A stretch of 47,868 bases of DNA from Schlegelella_A sp038241255 (GCA_038241255.1 JBBRFW010000018.1:1-47868), one strand, 5' to 3'; numbered from the stretch's first letter, positions 1-10,960 are shown. The notes: generated by a model from the letters alone, not told the origin. Numbers and translations: made by a program.

Positions 1-1958
<1,958 letters not shown>

Positions 1959-1959
<1 letters not shown>

Positions 1960-2333
1960 TGCCGATCTGCGTCGCCGCCGGTGGGCTGGTGGTGACGCTG
2001 GCGATCGAGAGCTTCACCCTGGTCTGGACGCACTCGATCGAGAAGATTCTGTGGGAAGAAGACTGGCGCGTCGCCGGCGCGCAGCTGCTGTTGACCGAAG
2101 CGCGCGTGCGCGGCAGCGGCGCGGGCATGGAGCCGCCCGCGGGAAGCACGCTCCGCGATGGCGTCTGGCACTACGATCCGCACGTGGCGCCGCTCGACGT
2201 CCTGCGCCTGACCCAGTCCCGCTTCGCCGCGGCCTACGAGCTGTGCGACAGGGCGCGATGTATGCCCCTCACCCGGGCCGCGCCCCGCGCTGGCGACGGC
2301 GACGTCATCGAGCTGCGGGCGTGCGCGCCGTGA
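1959..2333 (+). CDS. DUF1850 domain protein, TRAP-associated
   Basis: A 124-residue protein starting at the ATG that overlaps the permease stop. It shows the DUF1850 signature: an N-terminal hydrophobic stretch, SFTLVWTHSIEK near residue 18, then EARVRGSGAGMEPP and the paired Cys segment LCDRARC near the C terminus. In known genomes DUF1850 genes are habitually found beside fused TRAP permeases. Their biochemical role is not established. The TGATG overlap supports a shared function with the transporter. The ORF in this frame extends far upstream, but that part is antisense to codon usage of the permease and is not coding. Confidence 0.85.
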
Positions 2334-2367
2334 CAGCCTCGCGCCGCCTTCGGCCAGAATCGAGCCG

Positions 2368-3105
2368 ATGCGCACCGGCCCCGACCGACTCGTCATTAGC
2401 TGCGAGCACGCCGGCAATGTCGTGCCGGATCGCTACCGCGCGCTCTTCGTCGGTCACGAGCACCTCTTGCCGACCCATCGCGGCTGGGACCCCGGCGCGT
2501 TGCTGCTTGCGCGCGAGATGGCCAAACGCTTCGACGCGCCGCTTTACTACGACGAGACGACGCGACTCCTCGCCGACCTGAACCGTTCCATCGGCAATCC
2601 GGAGCTGCATTCGGAGGTGACGCGCCACCTCCGGCTGCCCGAGCGGCGCGAGCTCCTCGATGCGCACTACTACCCGCACCGGCGCCGCGTCCATGCAGCG
2701 ATGGCGGAGGCGGTCGCGACCGGCGACCGCGTCGTCCACATCGCCTCGCACAGCTTCACGCCGGAGCTGCACGGCCACGTGCGAACGGCCGACGTCGGCA
2801 TGCTCTACGACCCCGGCCGGCCCGGCGAGGTCGCGTTCGCGACCGCGTGGATCGACGCCCTGCGGCGCGCCGATCCCGGACTTCGCCTGCGCCGCAACTA
2901 TCCCTACATCGGCAAGAGCGACGGCGTCACACAAGTGATGCGCCGCAGGTACCCGCCGGAGCACTACGTCGGCATCGAGCTCGAAGTGAACCAGCGCTAC
3001 GTCGAGGCCGGCGGGCCGGCCTGGACCAAGATCCGCCGAACGCTCGTCGAGACGCTAGGCGAATCGGTTCAGCTGCGCGGCGGCACGGGCCCCGAGGGCG
3101 GATAG
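2368..3105 (+). CDS. N-formylglutamate amidohydrolase family protein
   Basis: A 245-residue cytosolic hydrolase-family protein. The N terminus carries the family motif VISCEHAGNVVPDRYRALF at about residues 9-27. Later come the conserved HIASHSFTP segment near residue 128 and RRNYPYIGKSDGVTQVMRRR near 178, which contribute metal and substrate residues in this family. Family members hydrolyse N-formylglutamate (histidine breakdown) or act on related amides. There is no hut gene nearby, so the substrate is open. The 3' end overlaps the 3' end of the opposing lipoprotein gene by 37 bases. Start ATG chosen because the motif begins immediately after it. Confidence 0.85.
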   Translation: MRTGPDRLVISCEHAGNVVPDRYRALFVGHEHLLPTHRGWDPGALLLAREMAKRFDAPLYYDETTRLLADLNRSIGNPELHSEVTRHLRLPERRELLDAHYYPHRRRVHAAMAEAVATGDRVVHIASHSFTPELHGHVRTADVGMLYDPGRPGEVAFATAWIDALRRADPGLRLRRNYPYIGKSDGVTQVMRRRYPPEHYVGIELEVNQRYVEAGGPAWTKIRRTLVETLGESVQLRGGTGPEGG

Positions 3106-3644
3106 ACCGGCTGCACCGGCGCGTTCGGATACTGCGCTGGCGCCGGATAGCCCGGGGGCGCGGGGTAGGCGGCGGGTGCCGGGTAGCCGCCCGGCTGCGG
3201 CGCACGCGAGATGCGCGTGCGGCCGCCGGTCGTGACCAGCACCACCGGGTCGCCCGGGCCGAAGGCTTCGCCACCGGCGCCCTGGACGATCGCACGGCGC
3301 TCGCCATTGCGAAGCTGGACGACGATCTCGACGGCGTTCTCGCGAGTCGTTCCTTTCTCGACCGCGTTGCCGACGACGCCGCCGATGACCGCGCCGACGA
3401 CGGTCCCGACGATCGAGTCGCGGTGGCCGCCGATGGTCGATCCGGCGACGCCGCCTGCGACCGCGCCGGCACCCGCGCCGATGCCGCTCTGGTTGCCTTC
3501 GACAGTGACCGGGCGCACCGACAGAACGGTGGCGTCGTAGACCTGCGAGAGCCGCTGCGTCTCGTAGCGACGGACGACGTCGGGGTTCGAGGTCGTGCAG
3601 GCCCCCAGCGTGGCGATGGCGAAGGCGCTCAAAAGTTCTCTCAT
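3069..3644 (-). CDS. Glycine-zipper outer-membrane lipoprotein (SlyB/Pcp-like)
   Basis: A 191-residue predicted lipoprotein. The start at 3644 is preceded by AGGAGAGG at good spacing. It opens with a short signal peptide ending in the lipobox LGAC (Cys15-16 region). Residues about 48-95 are a glycine zipper (GIGAGAGAVAGGVAGSTIGG and VVGAVIGGVVGNAVEKG), the Rick_17kDa/SlyB two-helix motif. After a beta-like domain (EIVVQLRNGERRAIVQ) the C terminus is a Pro/Tyr-rich tail with repeated YPAP units. Proteins of this type sit in the outer membrane and affect envelope integrity. The exact role here is not known. Convergent with the upstream hydrolase. Confidence 0.85.
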   Translation of the reverse strand: MRELLSAFAIATLGACTTSNPDVVRRYETQRLSQVYDATVLSVRPVTVEGNQSGIGAGAGAVAGGVAGSTIGGHRDSIVGTVVGAVIGGVVGNAVEKGTTRENAVEIVVQLRNGERRAIVQGAGGEAFGPGDPVVLVTTGGRTRISRAPQPGGYPAPAAYPAPPGYPAPAQYPNAPVQPVYPPSGPVPPRS

Positions 3645-3786
3645 GGTCCTCTCCTGGCAATGGCGATCCCGTGCCAGCGGCGGCGGGCTCGCGCCAGTTG
3701 ACCACAAGCGATCGCGCGCCGTCCTGCCTGCCAGGAAAGCCCGCGCAAAGAACTGTGAAGCGCCGCGGCGCGGCGTGACGTGCTGC

Positions 3787-4344
3787 TCAGCCGTGCAGGC
3801 GGCTCGAGCGCGGCACGCTCGCGAGCAGGAACTCCATCTGGTCGGCGAGGATGCGCCGACCGCGCAGGATCATGTCCTCGTGCAGGCTCGGCACGTAGGG
3901 CAGATAGTGCAACGACATGCGTGCTTCCTCCGGCAGGCGATTGCCCTTGTGGCCGTTGCAGGCGCGGCAGGCCGTGATGCAGTTCATCCAGCTGTCGTCG
4001 CCGCCGCGCGAGGTCGGCACGATGTGCTCGCGCGTCAGGTCGTCGAGGTGGAAACGGCCGACGCAGTAGGCGCAGACCTGGCGATCGCGGGCGAACAGCT
4101 TCGGGTTGCTGAGCGCGGGCGCGCGCCGCCAGGCCCGGCTCGGCACCGCGCCGCGCACGGCGATGATCGGATGGACCTCGATCCGCGATTGCAGCCCGGT
4201 GCGGCGCTGCATGCCGCCGCGCAGCACATGGAACGCTTCACCGAGCGTCCATGCGACGCCGTCGCTGGCGTAGATCACGGCGGCTTCCTTGGCCGAAATC
4301 CACGACTGCGGACGACCGGACATGTCGAGCTGCAGAACTTCCAT
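3787..4344 (-). CDS. HNH endonuclease family protein
   Basis: A 185-residue protein with a zinc-finger-type HNH nuclease domain: CAYC (Cys91, Cys94), then REHIVPTSRGG with the catalytic His107, Asn121, and CRAC (Cys126, Cys129) followed by NGHKG. The N-terminal half (LQLDMSGRPQSWISAKEAA) matches a common, uncharacterised group of stand-alone HNH proteins in proteobacteria. I chose the ATG at 4344 because family members begin at this LQLD block. An in-frame start 17 codons upstream is possible but poorly supported. No toxin, phage or restriction partner is nearby, so the cellular role is unknown. Confidence 0.82.
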   Translation of the reverse strand: MEVLQLDMSGRPQSWISAKEAAVIYASDGVAWTLGEAFHVLRGGMQRRTGLQSRIEVHPIIAVRGAVPSRAWRRAPALSNPKLFARDRQVCAYCVGRFHLDDLTREHIVPTSRGGDDSWMNCITACRACNGHKGNRLPEEARMSLHYLPYVPSLHEDMILRGRRILADQMEFLLASVPRSSRLHG

Positions 4345-4422
4345 GGCCCCCCGAGCGTAATGCATGGCGATGCCGTGCTCAAGGCGGCGATGCACGGGCG
4401 CGACGGTGCGCGCGACGCGCGG

Positions 4423-5409
4423 TCACGCGCCCGGGGACGACGCGTACAGGCCGCGGCCGCGCGCCATGAGGCGCGCCAGGCCGAGCAGGGCCGCGATGTT
4501 CGGCGCGTCGACGCCGACCCGGCCGGCGATCTCGTGGACCGCGGTGACCAGCGCATCGAGCTCGATCGAGCGGCCGGCATCGACGTCCTGCAGCATCGAC
4601 GTGCGGAACGCGCCGAGCTCGCGTGTGAGGTCGAGCCGCTCCTCGCCCGACTGCGCGATCGGGCAGCCGACGCGGGCGCCGATCGCCGCGGCCTCGGCCA
4701 TGCAACGGAGCACGAAGCCGCGCACCAGCGGGTCGTCGAGGATCGCGTCGGTCGCTGCGCCGGTGAGCGCCGAAACCGGGTTGATCGTCATGTTGCCCCA
4801 GAGCTTGTACCAGACGACACGACGGATATCTGCGCTCGCCTCGGCCTGGAAGCCGGCGCTGGAAAGGGCCGCGCACACCGCGTCGACGCGCGGCGACGCG
4901 CCGCCGCCCGGCTCACCGACGATAAGCCGCTCGCCGACGTTGTGGCGCACGCGCCCCGGCGCCGGGCTCGACGCGGCGAGGTGGACGACGCAGCCGAGCA
5001 CGCGCGGCAGGGGAATCTGTGCGCGCAGGCGCCCGCCGGGGTCGACGCTGGCGAGCGGCGCCTGCCCCGGCAGGGCGGCGGGCAGAAACCACCACGGAAC
5101 GCCGTTCATCGCCGGCAGCACGATGGTGTCGGAGCCGACGAGCGGCGCGATCGCCGCCGCGACGGCGGGCAGCGCAGGGGCCTTGACGGCGATGACCACG
5201 AGGTCCTGCGTGCCGAGCTCCGTTGCATCGTCGCTGATGCGCAGGTGTGCGGTGAAGGGATCGCGGACGCTCTCGACCTCGAGCCCTTCGGCACTCACGC
5301 GCGCCAGGGTCGCGCCGCGGGCGAGCGCCGAAACCTCATGGCCGGCGCGGGCGAGGCGAGCCGCGATCAGACCACCGACAGCGCCGAGCCCGACGACCGC
5401 CATCTTCAT
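4423..5409 (-). CDS. 2-dehydropantoate 2-reductase (ketopantoate reductase) family protein
   Basis: A 328-residue NADPH-dependent reductase of the PanE/ApbA family, which reduces 2-dehydropantoate to pantoate in coenzyme A synthesis. The N terminus is a Rossmann fold with GLGAVGG at residues 7-13. The middle contains the C-terminal-domain signature VWYKLWGNMTINPVSALTG with the conserved Lys and Asn, followed by an all-helical C-terminal domain. Paralogues in beta-proteobacteria often act on other 2-keto acids, so the panE role is not certain. The gene diverges from the TetR gene, and the palindrome at 5487-5510 lies between them. The start at 5409 (MKM) has GAAGGG upstream. Confidence 0.8.
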   Translation of the reverse strand: MKMAVVGLGAVGGLIAARLARAGHEVSALARGATLARVSAEGLEVESVRDPFTAHLRISDDATELGTQDLVVIAVKAPALPAVAAAIAPLVGSDTIVLPAMNGVPWWFLPAALPGQAPLASVDPGGRLRAQIPLPRVLGCVVHLAASSPAPGRVRHNVGERLIVGEPGGGASPRVDAVCAALSSAGFQAEASADIRRVVWYKLWGNMTINPVSALTGAATDAILDDPLVRGFVLRCMAEAAAIGARVGCPIAQSGEERLDLTRELGAFRTSMLQDVDAGRSIELDALVTAVHEIAGRVGVDAPNIAALLGLARLMARGRGLYASSPGA

Positions 5410-5486
5410 CGCCCGCGCCCTTCGCAAAGCCTACAAATCCGCACGATTGAGGCCGCGCGTGACCGGCGAGGCGCCGCGCTTCCTGC

Positions 5487-5510
5487 AAAATAGCACGATC
5501 GTTCGATTTT
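5487..5510. promoter_or_regulatory. Candidate TetR-family operator, 24-bp imperfect palindrome
   Basis: Two 12-base half sites meet at 5498/5499: left half AAAATAGCACGA, right half TCGTTCGATTTT. The right half read on the other strand matches the left at 10 of 12 positions, and the core ACGATCGT is perfect. It is an AT-containing island in very GC-rich DNA, 16 bases upstream of the TetR gene and in the divergent intergenic region. That is the usual place and size for an autoregulatory TetR operator. Binding is inferred. Confidence 0.72.
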
Positions 5511-5526
5511 CACTCCCCCCCTGCCC

Positions 5527-6219
5527 GTGAATTCGCTGCTCGATGCCGACGATGCTGCCGCCCGAGGTTTGGCCCAGCCGTCGGCCGCCCGCCCGCTCAT
5601 GAAGGGCAGGCAGACGCGCGCCGCCATTCTCGACGCGGCGCTCGCGCTGGCGTCGCACATCGGCATAGAGGGCCTCTCGATCGGCGCGCTCGCCGAGGTG
5701 ACGGGCATGAGCAAGTCGGGCGTCTTCGCCCACTTCGGCTCGCGCGAGGAACTGCAGATCTCGGTCGTCCGCGAGTACCACGCCAAGTTCGAGGACGAGG
5801 TCTTCCGCCCGGCGATGAGCGCCGCGCGGGGGCTGCCGCGGTTGCGCGCGCTGTTCGATGGCTGGGTGCGGCGCGTCTCGGTCGAGATCGACTCCGGCTG
5901 CATCTACATCAGCGGCGCGGTCGAGTACGACGACCGGCCGGGCCCCGTTCGCGATGCCCTGGTGACGATGGTGCAGACCTGGCAGCTCGCCCTCGAGCGC
6001 GCCATCCGTGCTGCTGTCGACGCGGGCCACCTGCGCGCCGACACCAACCCTGCACAGCTGCTGTTCGAGATCCACGGCCTCATTCTTGCGCTTCACCACG
6101 ATGCCCGTTTCCTGCGCCATTCCGGCGCCGAGGAGCGCGCCCGCGTCGCCTTCGAGCGATTGCTCGCGCACGGGGCAACGCCGGCGCAAGGTTCTCCGCC
6201 CTCGCCCGACCTCACCTGA
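5527..6219 (+). CDS. TetR/AcrR family transcriptional regulator of the acyl-CoA operon
   Basis: A 230-residue repressor with a GTG start. A disordered 25-residue N terminus precedes the helix-turn-helix (RQTRAAILDAALALASHIG, then LSIGALAEVTGMSKSGVFAHFGSREEL, about residues 28-77). The rest is a helical ligand-binding domain with GLILALHHDARFL near the C terminus. It is the first gene before the acyl-CoA dehydrogenase (27-base gap) and sits behind the palindrome at 5487-5510, which argues for autoregulation and control of the whole beta-oxidation operon, probably relieved by an acyl-CoA. A TetR regulator called FadP is known for fatty-acid degradation in beta-proteobacteria. I cannot tell whether this is its orthologue. 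Confidence 0.85.
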   Translation: MNSLLDADDAAARGLAQPSAARPLMKGRQTRAAILDAALALASHIGIEGLSIGALAEVTGMSKSGVFAHFGSREELQISVVREYHAKFEDEVFRPAMSAARGLPRLRALFDGWVRRVSVEIDSGCIYISGAVEYDDRPGPVRDALVTMVQTWQLALERAIRAAVDAGHLRADTNPAQLLFEIHGLILALHHDARFLRHSGAEERARVAFERLLAHGATPAQGSPPSPDLT

Positions 6220-6246
6220 TCCTTTGCGGTTCTCAAGGAGTTTTCG

Positions 6247-8037
6247 ATGCCTTCCTACACCCCGCCGCTGCGCGACATGCGCTTCGTCCTGCACGAGGTG
6301 CTCGACGTCGCCGCCGCGCTCAAGCGCCTCCCCGCGCACGCGGAAATCGACGCCGAGACGATCGACGCCGTTCTCGAGGAAGGCGGCAAGTTCGCGAGCG
6401 AGGTTCTGGCGCCGCTCAACCCGATCGGCGACGCCGAGGGCTGCCTGCTCGACCAGGCGACGCACGAGGTCAAGACCGCGACCGGCTTCAAGGAGGCGTA
6501 CGCCAAGTACGTCGAGGGCGGCTGGCCGGCGCTGAGCTGCGATCCCGCGTTCGGCGGCCAGGGCCTGCCCCACGTCGTCAACCAGTGCCTGTTCGAGATG
6601 CTCAACTCGGCCAACCAGGCGTGGACGATGTACCCCGGTCTCTCGCACGGCGCGTACGAATGCCTGCACGCCTACGGCACCGATGAGCAGAAGCGCCTTT
6701 ATCTCGCCAAGCTGACGAGCGGCCACTGGACCGGCACGATGTGTCTGACCGAGCCGCAGTGCGGCACCGACCTCGGCCTGCTGCGCACGAAGGCCGAGCC
6801 GCAGGCCGACGGCTCGTACCGGCTCATCGGCAACAAGATCTTCATTTCCGCCGGCGAGCACGACATGGCGGAGAACATCGTCCACCTCGTCCTCGCCCGC
6901 CTGCCCGACGCGCCGGGCGGCTCCAAGGGGATCTCGCTCTTCGCGGTGCCGAAGTGGAAGGTGAAGGCCGACGGCTCGCTTGGCGAGCGGAACGGCATCT
7001 GGTGCGGCGGCCTCGAGCACAAGATGGGCATCCACGGCAACGCGACGGCGCAGATCGTCCTCGAGAGCGCCGAAGGCTCGCTGGTTGGCGCACCGAACAA
7101 GGGCTTGGCGGCGATGTTCGTGATGATGAACGCGGCGCGTCTGGGCGTCGGCATGCAGTCGCTCGGCCTGACGGAAGTGGCCTACCAGAACGCCGCCGCC
7201 TACGCCAAGGAGCGGCTGCAGATGCGCTCGCTCTCGGGCCCGAAGGCTCCCGAGCAGCCGGCCGATCCGATCATCGTCCACCCCGACGTTCGCAAGATGC
7301 TGCTGACGGCGCGCGCCTTCGCCGAGGGCGGCCGCGCGTTGGCCGTGTTCGCGACACTGCTCCTCGACCGCGAGCTGGCGAGCGACGACGATGAGGAGAA
7401 GAAGGAATGCGCAGACCTGGTCGCGCTGCTGACGCCGATCGTCAAGGCCTTCTTCACCGACAACGCCTGGATCGCGACCTCGAGCTGCCTGCAGGTGTTC
7501 GGCGGCCACGGGTACATCCGCGAATGGGGCATGGAGCAGTTCGTGCGCGACTCGCGCATCAACATGATCTACGAGGGAACGAACACCATCCAGTCGCTCG
7601 ATCTGCTGGGCAGGAAGGTGCTCTCCGACAACGGCGCAAAGCTGAAGATGTTCGGCAAGCTGGTCGAGGCCTTCGTCGAGGAAGAGGGAACGAACGAAGC
7701 GATGCAGGAATTCGTGAACCCCCTTGCCGACCTGGGCGGCAAGGTGACCAAGCTCACGACCGAGATCGGCATGAAGGCGTTCAAGAATCCGGACGAGATC
7801 GGCGCCGCCGCGGTCGACTACCTGCGAGTCTGCGGCCACCTTGTGTTCGCCTATCTGTGGGCGAAGATGGCCAAGGTCGCGCTTGAGAAGGAATCGTCGG
7901 GTGATACCTTCTACGTCGCGAAGCTCGCGACCGCGCGCTTCTATTTCGCGAAGCTGCTGCCCGAGACCGCAGGGCTCATCCGCAGCGCCCGGGCCGGGGC
8001 GGCGCCGATGATGGATTTCAGTGCGGCTCTTTTCTGA
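6247..8037 (+). CDS. Acyl-CoA dehydrogenase, large form with C-terminal extension
   Basis: A 596-residue flavoprotein catalysing the first step of beta-oxidation (acyl-CoA to trans-2-enoyl-CoA). It is longer than the usual 380-residue enzymes and matches the DmdC/large acyl-CoA dehydrogenase group with an extra C-terminal domain. Visible signatures are MCLTEPQCGTDLG around residues 165-177 (FAD/substrate binding), CLQVFGGHGYIREWGMEQFVRD around 415-435, and the catalytic base Glu443 in MIYEGTNTIQSLDLLGRK. A strong ribosome site AAGGAG lies before the ATG. It follows the TetR gene and precedes the hydratase/dehydrogenase, fitting an acyl-CoA degradation operon. Chain-length preference cannot be read from sequence. 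Confidence 0.93.
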   Translation: MPSYTPPLRDMRFVLHEVLDVAAALKRLPAHAEIDAETIDAVLEEGGKFASEVLAPLNPIGDAEGCLLDQATHEVKTATGFKEAYAKYVEGGWPALSCDPAFGGQGLPHVVNQCLFEMLNSANQAWTMYPGLSHGAYECLHAYGTDEQKRLYLAKLTSGHWTGTMCLTEPQCGTDLGLLRTKAEPQADGSYRLIGNKIFISAGEHDMAENIVHLVLARLPDAPGGSKGISLFAVPKWKVKADGSLGERNGIWCGGLEHKMGIHGNATAQIVLESAEGSLVGAPNKGLAAMFVMMNAARLGVGMQSLGLTEVAYQNAAAYAKERLQMRSLSGPKAPEQPADPIIVHPDVRKMLLTARAFAEGGRALAVFATLLLDRELASDDDEEKKECADLVALLTPIVKAFFTDNAWIATSSCLQVFGGHGYIREWGMEQFVRDSRINMIYEGTNTIQSLDLLGRKVLSDNGAKLKMFGKLVEAFVEEEGTNEAMQEFVNPLADLGGKVTKLTTEIGMKAFKNPDEIGAAAVDYLRVCGHLVFAYLWAKMAKVALEKESSGDTFYVAKLATARFYFAKLLPETAGLIRSARAGAAPMMDFSAALF

Positions 8038-8050
8038 TCGGACCCTCGCC

Positions 8051-8515
8051 ATGATCCTCCTCACCACGAAGAAGCTCGTCGTCGCCTGCTTGCTCGCCGG
8101 CGCCGCATTCACCGTCGCAGCGCAGGCGACGTCGCCGGCCGGCGTCTGGCGCACGATCGACGACGTGACGAAGAAGGACAAATCGCTCGTCCGCATCGTG
8201 GAGACGAACGGCGTCTACAGCGGCAGGATCGAGAAGTTGCTCGATCCGACGATGTCGCCGGCCGACCCGGTCTGCAAGGAGTGCGGCGACGACCGCAAGG
8301 ACAAGCCGATCCTGGGCATGACCATCATCCGCAACATGAAGCAAAGCGCTGAAGACAGGGCCGTCTTCGAGGGCGGCGACATCCTCGATCCGAACAACGG
8401 CAAAGTCTACAAATCGACGATGAAGCTCGTCGACAACGGCGCCAAGCTGGAGGTGCGGGGCTTCGTCGGCATCTCGCTGCTCGGCCGCACGCAGACATGG
8501 GTTCGGGCCGAATGA
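8051..8515 (+). CDS. DUF2147 domain secreted protein
   Basis: A 154-residue protein with a signal peptide (KKLVVACLLAGAAFTVAAQA, cut after about residue 26) followed by a DUF2147 domain: GVWRTIDDVTKKDKSLVRI, a CKEC pair, and the end LLGRTQTWVRAE. DUF2147 proteins are small periplasmic beta-barrel-like proteins of unknown function that often accompany lipid genes. Here the gene is embedded between two beta-oxidation genes. The ATG at 8051 gives a clean signal peptide. An in-frame ATG at 8021 would overlap the dehydrogenase and add ten polar residues. The stop overlaps an ATG of the next gene (ATGA). Confidence 0.85.
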   Translation: MILLTTKKLVVACLLAGAAFTVAAQATSPAGVWRTIDDVTKKDKSLVRIVETNGVYSGRIEKLLDPTMSPADPVCKECGDDRKDKPILGMTIIRNMKQSAEDRAVFEGGDILDPNNGKVYKSTMKLVDNGAKLEVRGFVGISLLGRTQTWVRAE

Positions 8516-8529
8516 GCACAGGAGCAGCG

Positions 8530-10941
8530 ATGCAGCAGCGATTCAACGTCAGGAAGGCGGCCGTCCTCGGCGCGGGTGTCATGGGGGCGCAGATCGCGGC
8601 CCACCTCGTCAACGTGCGGGTGCCGGTCATCCTGTTCGACCTGCCGGCGAAAGACGGCCCCAGGAACTCAATCGTCTCGGGGGCGGTCGAGAACCTCAAG
8701 AAGCTCAAGCCCGCGCCGCTCGGCGTCGCCGAGGACGCGGCGCTGATCGAGCAGGCCAACTACGAGGAGCACCTCGACAAGCTGAAGGACTGCGACCTGG
8801 TCATCGAGGCGATCGCCGAGCGCATGGACTGGAAGCTCGACCTCTACACCAAGGTCGCGTCCGCGATCTCGCCGCATGCGATCGTCGCCAGCAACACGTC
8901 GGGGCTCAGCATCACCAAGCTGTCGGAAGTGCTGCCCGAGGCGATCAAGCCGCGCTTTTGCGGCATCCACTTCTTCAACCCGCCACGCTACATGGCGCTG
9001 GTCGAGTTGATCGCGACGCCGACCACCGAGCCGAAGATCCTCGACGACCTGGAAGCCTTCGTCACCACCGCGCTCGGCAAGTCGGTGGTGCGTGCCAAGG
9101 ACACGCCGAACTTCATCGCCAACCGCGTCGGCATCGCCGGCATGCTGGCGACCATGAAGGAGGCCGACACGTACGGATTGAGCTACGACGTCGTCGACGA
9201 CCTCACGGGCAAGAAGCTTGGCCGCGCCAGCTCGGGCACGTTCCGTACCGCCGACGTCGTCGGCCTCGACACGATGGCGCACGTCATCAAGACGTTGCAG
9301 GACAACCTCGGCCCGGAGCAGGGCAACGACCCGTTCTTCGCGAGCTTCGCGACGCCGCCGGTGCTGCAGAAGTTGCTCGAAGCCGGCGCGCTCGGCCAGA
9401 AGGCCGGCGCCGGCTTCTACAAGAAGCTCGGCAAGGACATCCTGCGCTTCGACGCAGAAAGAGGCGAATACGTGCCCGGCGGGGGCAAGGCCGACGAAGT
9501 CGTGGCGCGCATGCTGAAGAAGCCGCCGGCCGAGCGTCTCAAGCTGCTGCACGACTCGAAGAACCCGCAGGCGCAGTTCCTCTGGGCGATCTTGCGCGAC
9601 AGCTTCCACTACGCCGCGGTCCACCTGGGCGCCATCGCCGAGAGCGCGCGCGACATCGACTTCGCGATGCGCTGGGGCTTCGGCGCGAGCCAGGGGCCGT
9701 TCGAGCTCTGGCAGCAGGCCGGCTGGCTGCAGGTCGCGCAGTGGATCAAGGAAGACATCGACGCCGGTCGCGCGCTCTCGAGCGCGCCGCTGCCGGCGTG
9801 GGTGTTCGAGGGCGCGGTCGCGAGCAACGGGGGCGTGCATCGGCCGGAAGGATCGTGGAGCGCGGCGTTCGCGCGCTTCGTCGCGCCGAGCACGCTGCCC
9901 GTCTACCAGCGCCAGCCCTTCCGCGACGTGGTGTTCGGCGCTGACGCGCCGGCGCCGCTGAAGTCGGGCACCGAGGTGTTCAGGAACGACGAGGTCCGGG
10001 TCTGGACGCTCGACGACGAGGTGCTGATCTTCAGCATCACCGCCAAGCTTCACCTCGTCAGCCCCGCCGTGATCGAGGGCCTGACGAAGGCGGTCGACCT
10101 CGCCGAGAGCTCGTACAAAGGCCTCGTGATCTGGTCACCCGACGAGGTGTTCTCGGCCGGTGCCAACCTCGAGGTGCTGATGCCGGTTTTCATGAAGAGC
10201 GGCGGCAAGGGCATCCTGCCCGAGGTGAAGAAGCTGCAGGACGCGATGCTGCGAATCCGCTATGCGAGCGTGCCCGTCGTCGCCGCCGTGCGCGGCATCG
10301 CCCTGGGCGGCGGCTGCGAGATCGCGATCCACTGCGCGCGCCGCGTCGCGGCGATGGAGAGCTACATGGGCTTCGTCGAGGTCGGCGTTGGCCTGCTGCC
10401 CGCCGGCGGCGGCCTGACCTACCTCGCGCGCCGCGCCGCCGAGATGGCGTCGGCCGGCAACGCCAACGCCGACCTCATGAAGTTCCTCACCGACGGGTTC
10501 ACCAGCGCCGCGACGGCCAAGGTCGCGACCAGCGCCATCGAGAGCAGAAAGCTCGGTTACCTGCTCGAGGGCGACATCGTCGTCCCGCACAAGGACGAGC
10601 TGCTGCACGTCGCCAGCCAGCAGGTCGAGGCGATGAGCGAGAGCGGCTGGCGGCCGCCACTGAAGTCGCTGTTTCCGGTGGCGGGAAGAAACGCGATCGC
10701 GACGATCAAGGTGCAGCTCGTCAACATGCGCGACGGCGGGTTCATCAGCGCCCACGACTTCCACGTCTCTTCGCTGATCGCCGAGGTGGTCTGCGGCGGC
10801 GACGTCGACGCGGGCTCACTCGTCAGCGAGGAGTACCTCATGAAGATGGAGCGCGAGCGCTTCTGCGGCCTGCTCGATCACGAGAGGACGCAGGAACGGA
10901 TCATGGGCATGCTGTCGACCGGCAAGCCGGTTCGCAACTGA
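8530..10941 (+). CDS. 3-hydroxyacyl-CoA dehydrogenase / enoyl-CoA hydratase, fused
   Basis: An 803-residue bifunctional beta-oxidation enzyme. The dehydrogenase comes first: NAD site GAGVMG at residues 14-19, catalytic pair His147 (GIHFFNPPRYM) and Glu159. The crotonase domain is C-terminal, with the oxyanion-hole segment RGIALGGGCEIAIHCARR starting at residue 588 and FVEVGVGLLPAGGG after it. This order is the reverse of E. coli FadB/FadJ and is common in beta-proteobacteria. It hydrates enoyl-CoA and oxidises the 3-hydroxyacyl-CoA for the thiolase encoded next. The ATG at 8530 has AGGAG at ideal spacing. An in-frame ATG at 8512 overlapping the previous stop is an alternative. Confidence 0.93.
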   Translation: MQQRFNVRKAAVLGAGVMGAQIAAHLVNVRVPVILFDLPAKDGPRNSIVSGAVENLKKLKPAPLGVAEDAALIEQANYEEHLDKLKDCDLVIEAIAERMDWKLDLYTKVASAISPHAIVASNTSGLSITKLSEVLPEAIKPRFCGIHFFNPPRYMALVELIATPTTEPKILDDLEAFVTTALGKSVVRAKDTPNFIANRVGIAGMLATMKEADTYGLSYDVVDDLTGKKLGRASSGTFRTADVVGLDTMAHVIKTLQDNLGPEQGNDPFFASFATPPVLQKLLEAGALGQKAGAGFYKKLGKDILRFDAERGEYVPGGGKADEVVARMLKKPPAERLKLLHDSKNPQAQFLWAILRDSFHYAAVHLGAIAESARDIDFAMRWGFGASQGPFELWQQAGWLQVAQWIKEDIDAGRALSSAPLPAWVFEGAVASNGGVHRPEGSWSAAFARFVAPSTLPVYQRQPFRDVVFGADAPAPLKSGTEVFRNDEVRVWTLDDEVLIFSITAKLHLVSPAVIEGLTKAVDLAESSYKGLVIWSPDEVFSAGANLEVLMPVFMKSGGKGILPEVKKLQDAMLRIRYASVPVVAAVRGIALGGGCEIAIHCARRVAAMESYMGFVEVGVGLLPAGGGLTYLARRAAEMASAGNANADLMKFLTDGFTSAATAKVATSAIESRKLGYLLEGDIVVPHKDELLHVASQQVEAMSESGWRPPLKSLFPVAGRNAIATIKVQLVNMRDGGFISAHDFHVSSLIAEVVCGGDVDAGSLVSEEYLMKMERERFCGLLDHERTQERIMGMLSTGKPVRN

Positions 10942-10960
10942 GGGACGACATGACAAGCAA

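Noticed and set aside
3645..3786. GC-rich inverted repeats near 3757-3785 as a terminator for the lipoprotein or HNH gene
   Set aside because: The stem is ambiguous (self-complementary GCGCCGCGGCGC) and there is no T-run on either strand.
8034..8054. Micro-ORF-like frames starting with CTG at the 8034, 18660 and 21793 junctions
   Set aside because: They have the same register and end on the next ATG, but CTG is a rare start codon, so I did not count them with the six ATG/GTG cases.
5431..8196. Minus-strand open frame of about 920 codons over the TetR and acyl-CoA dehydrogenase genes
   Set aside because: It spans two well-supported plus-strand genes and has low-complexity composition. Shadow frame.
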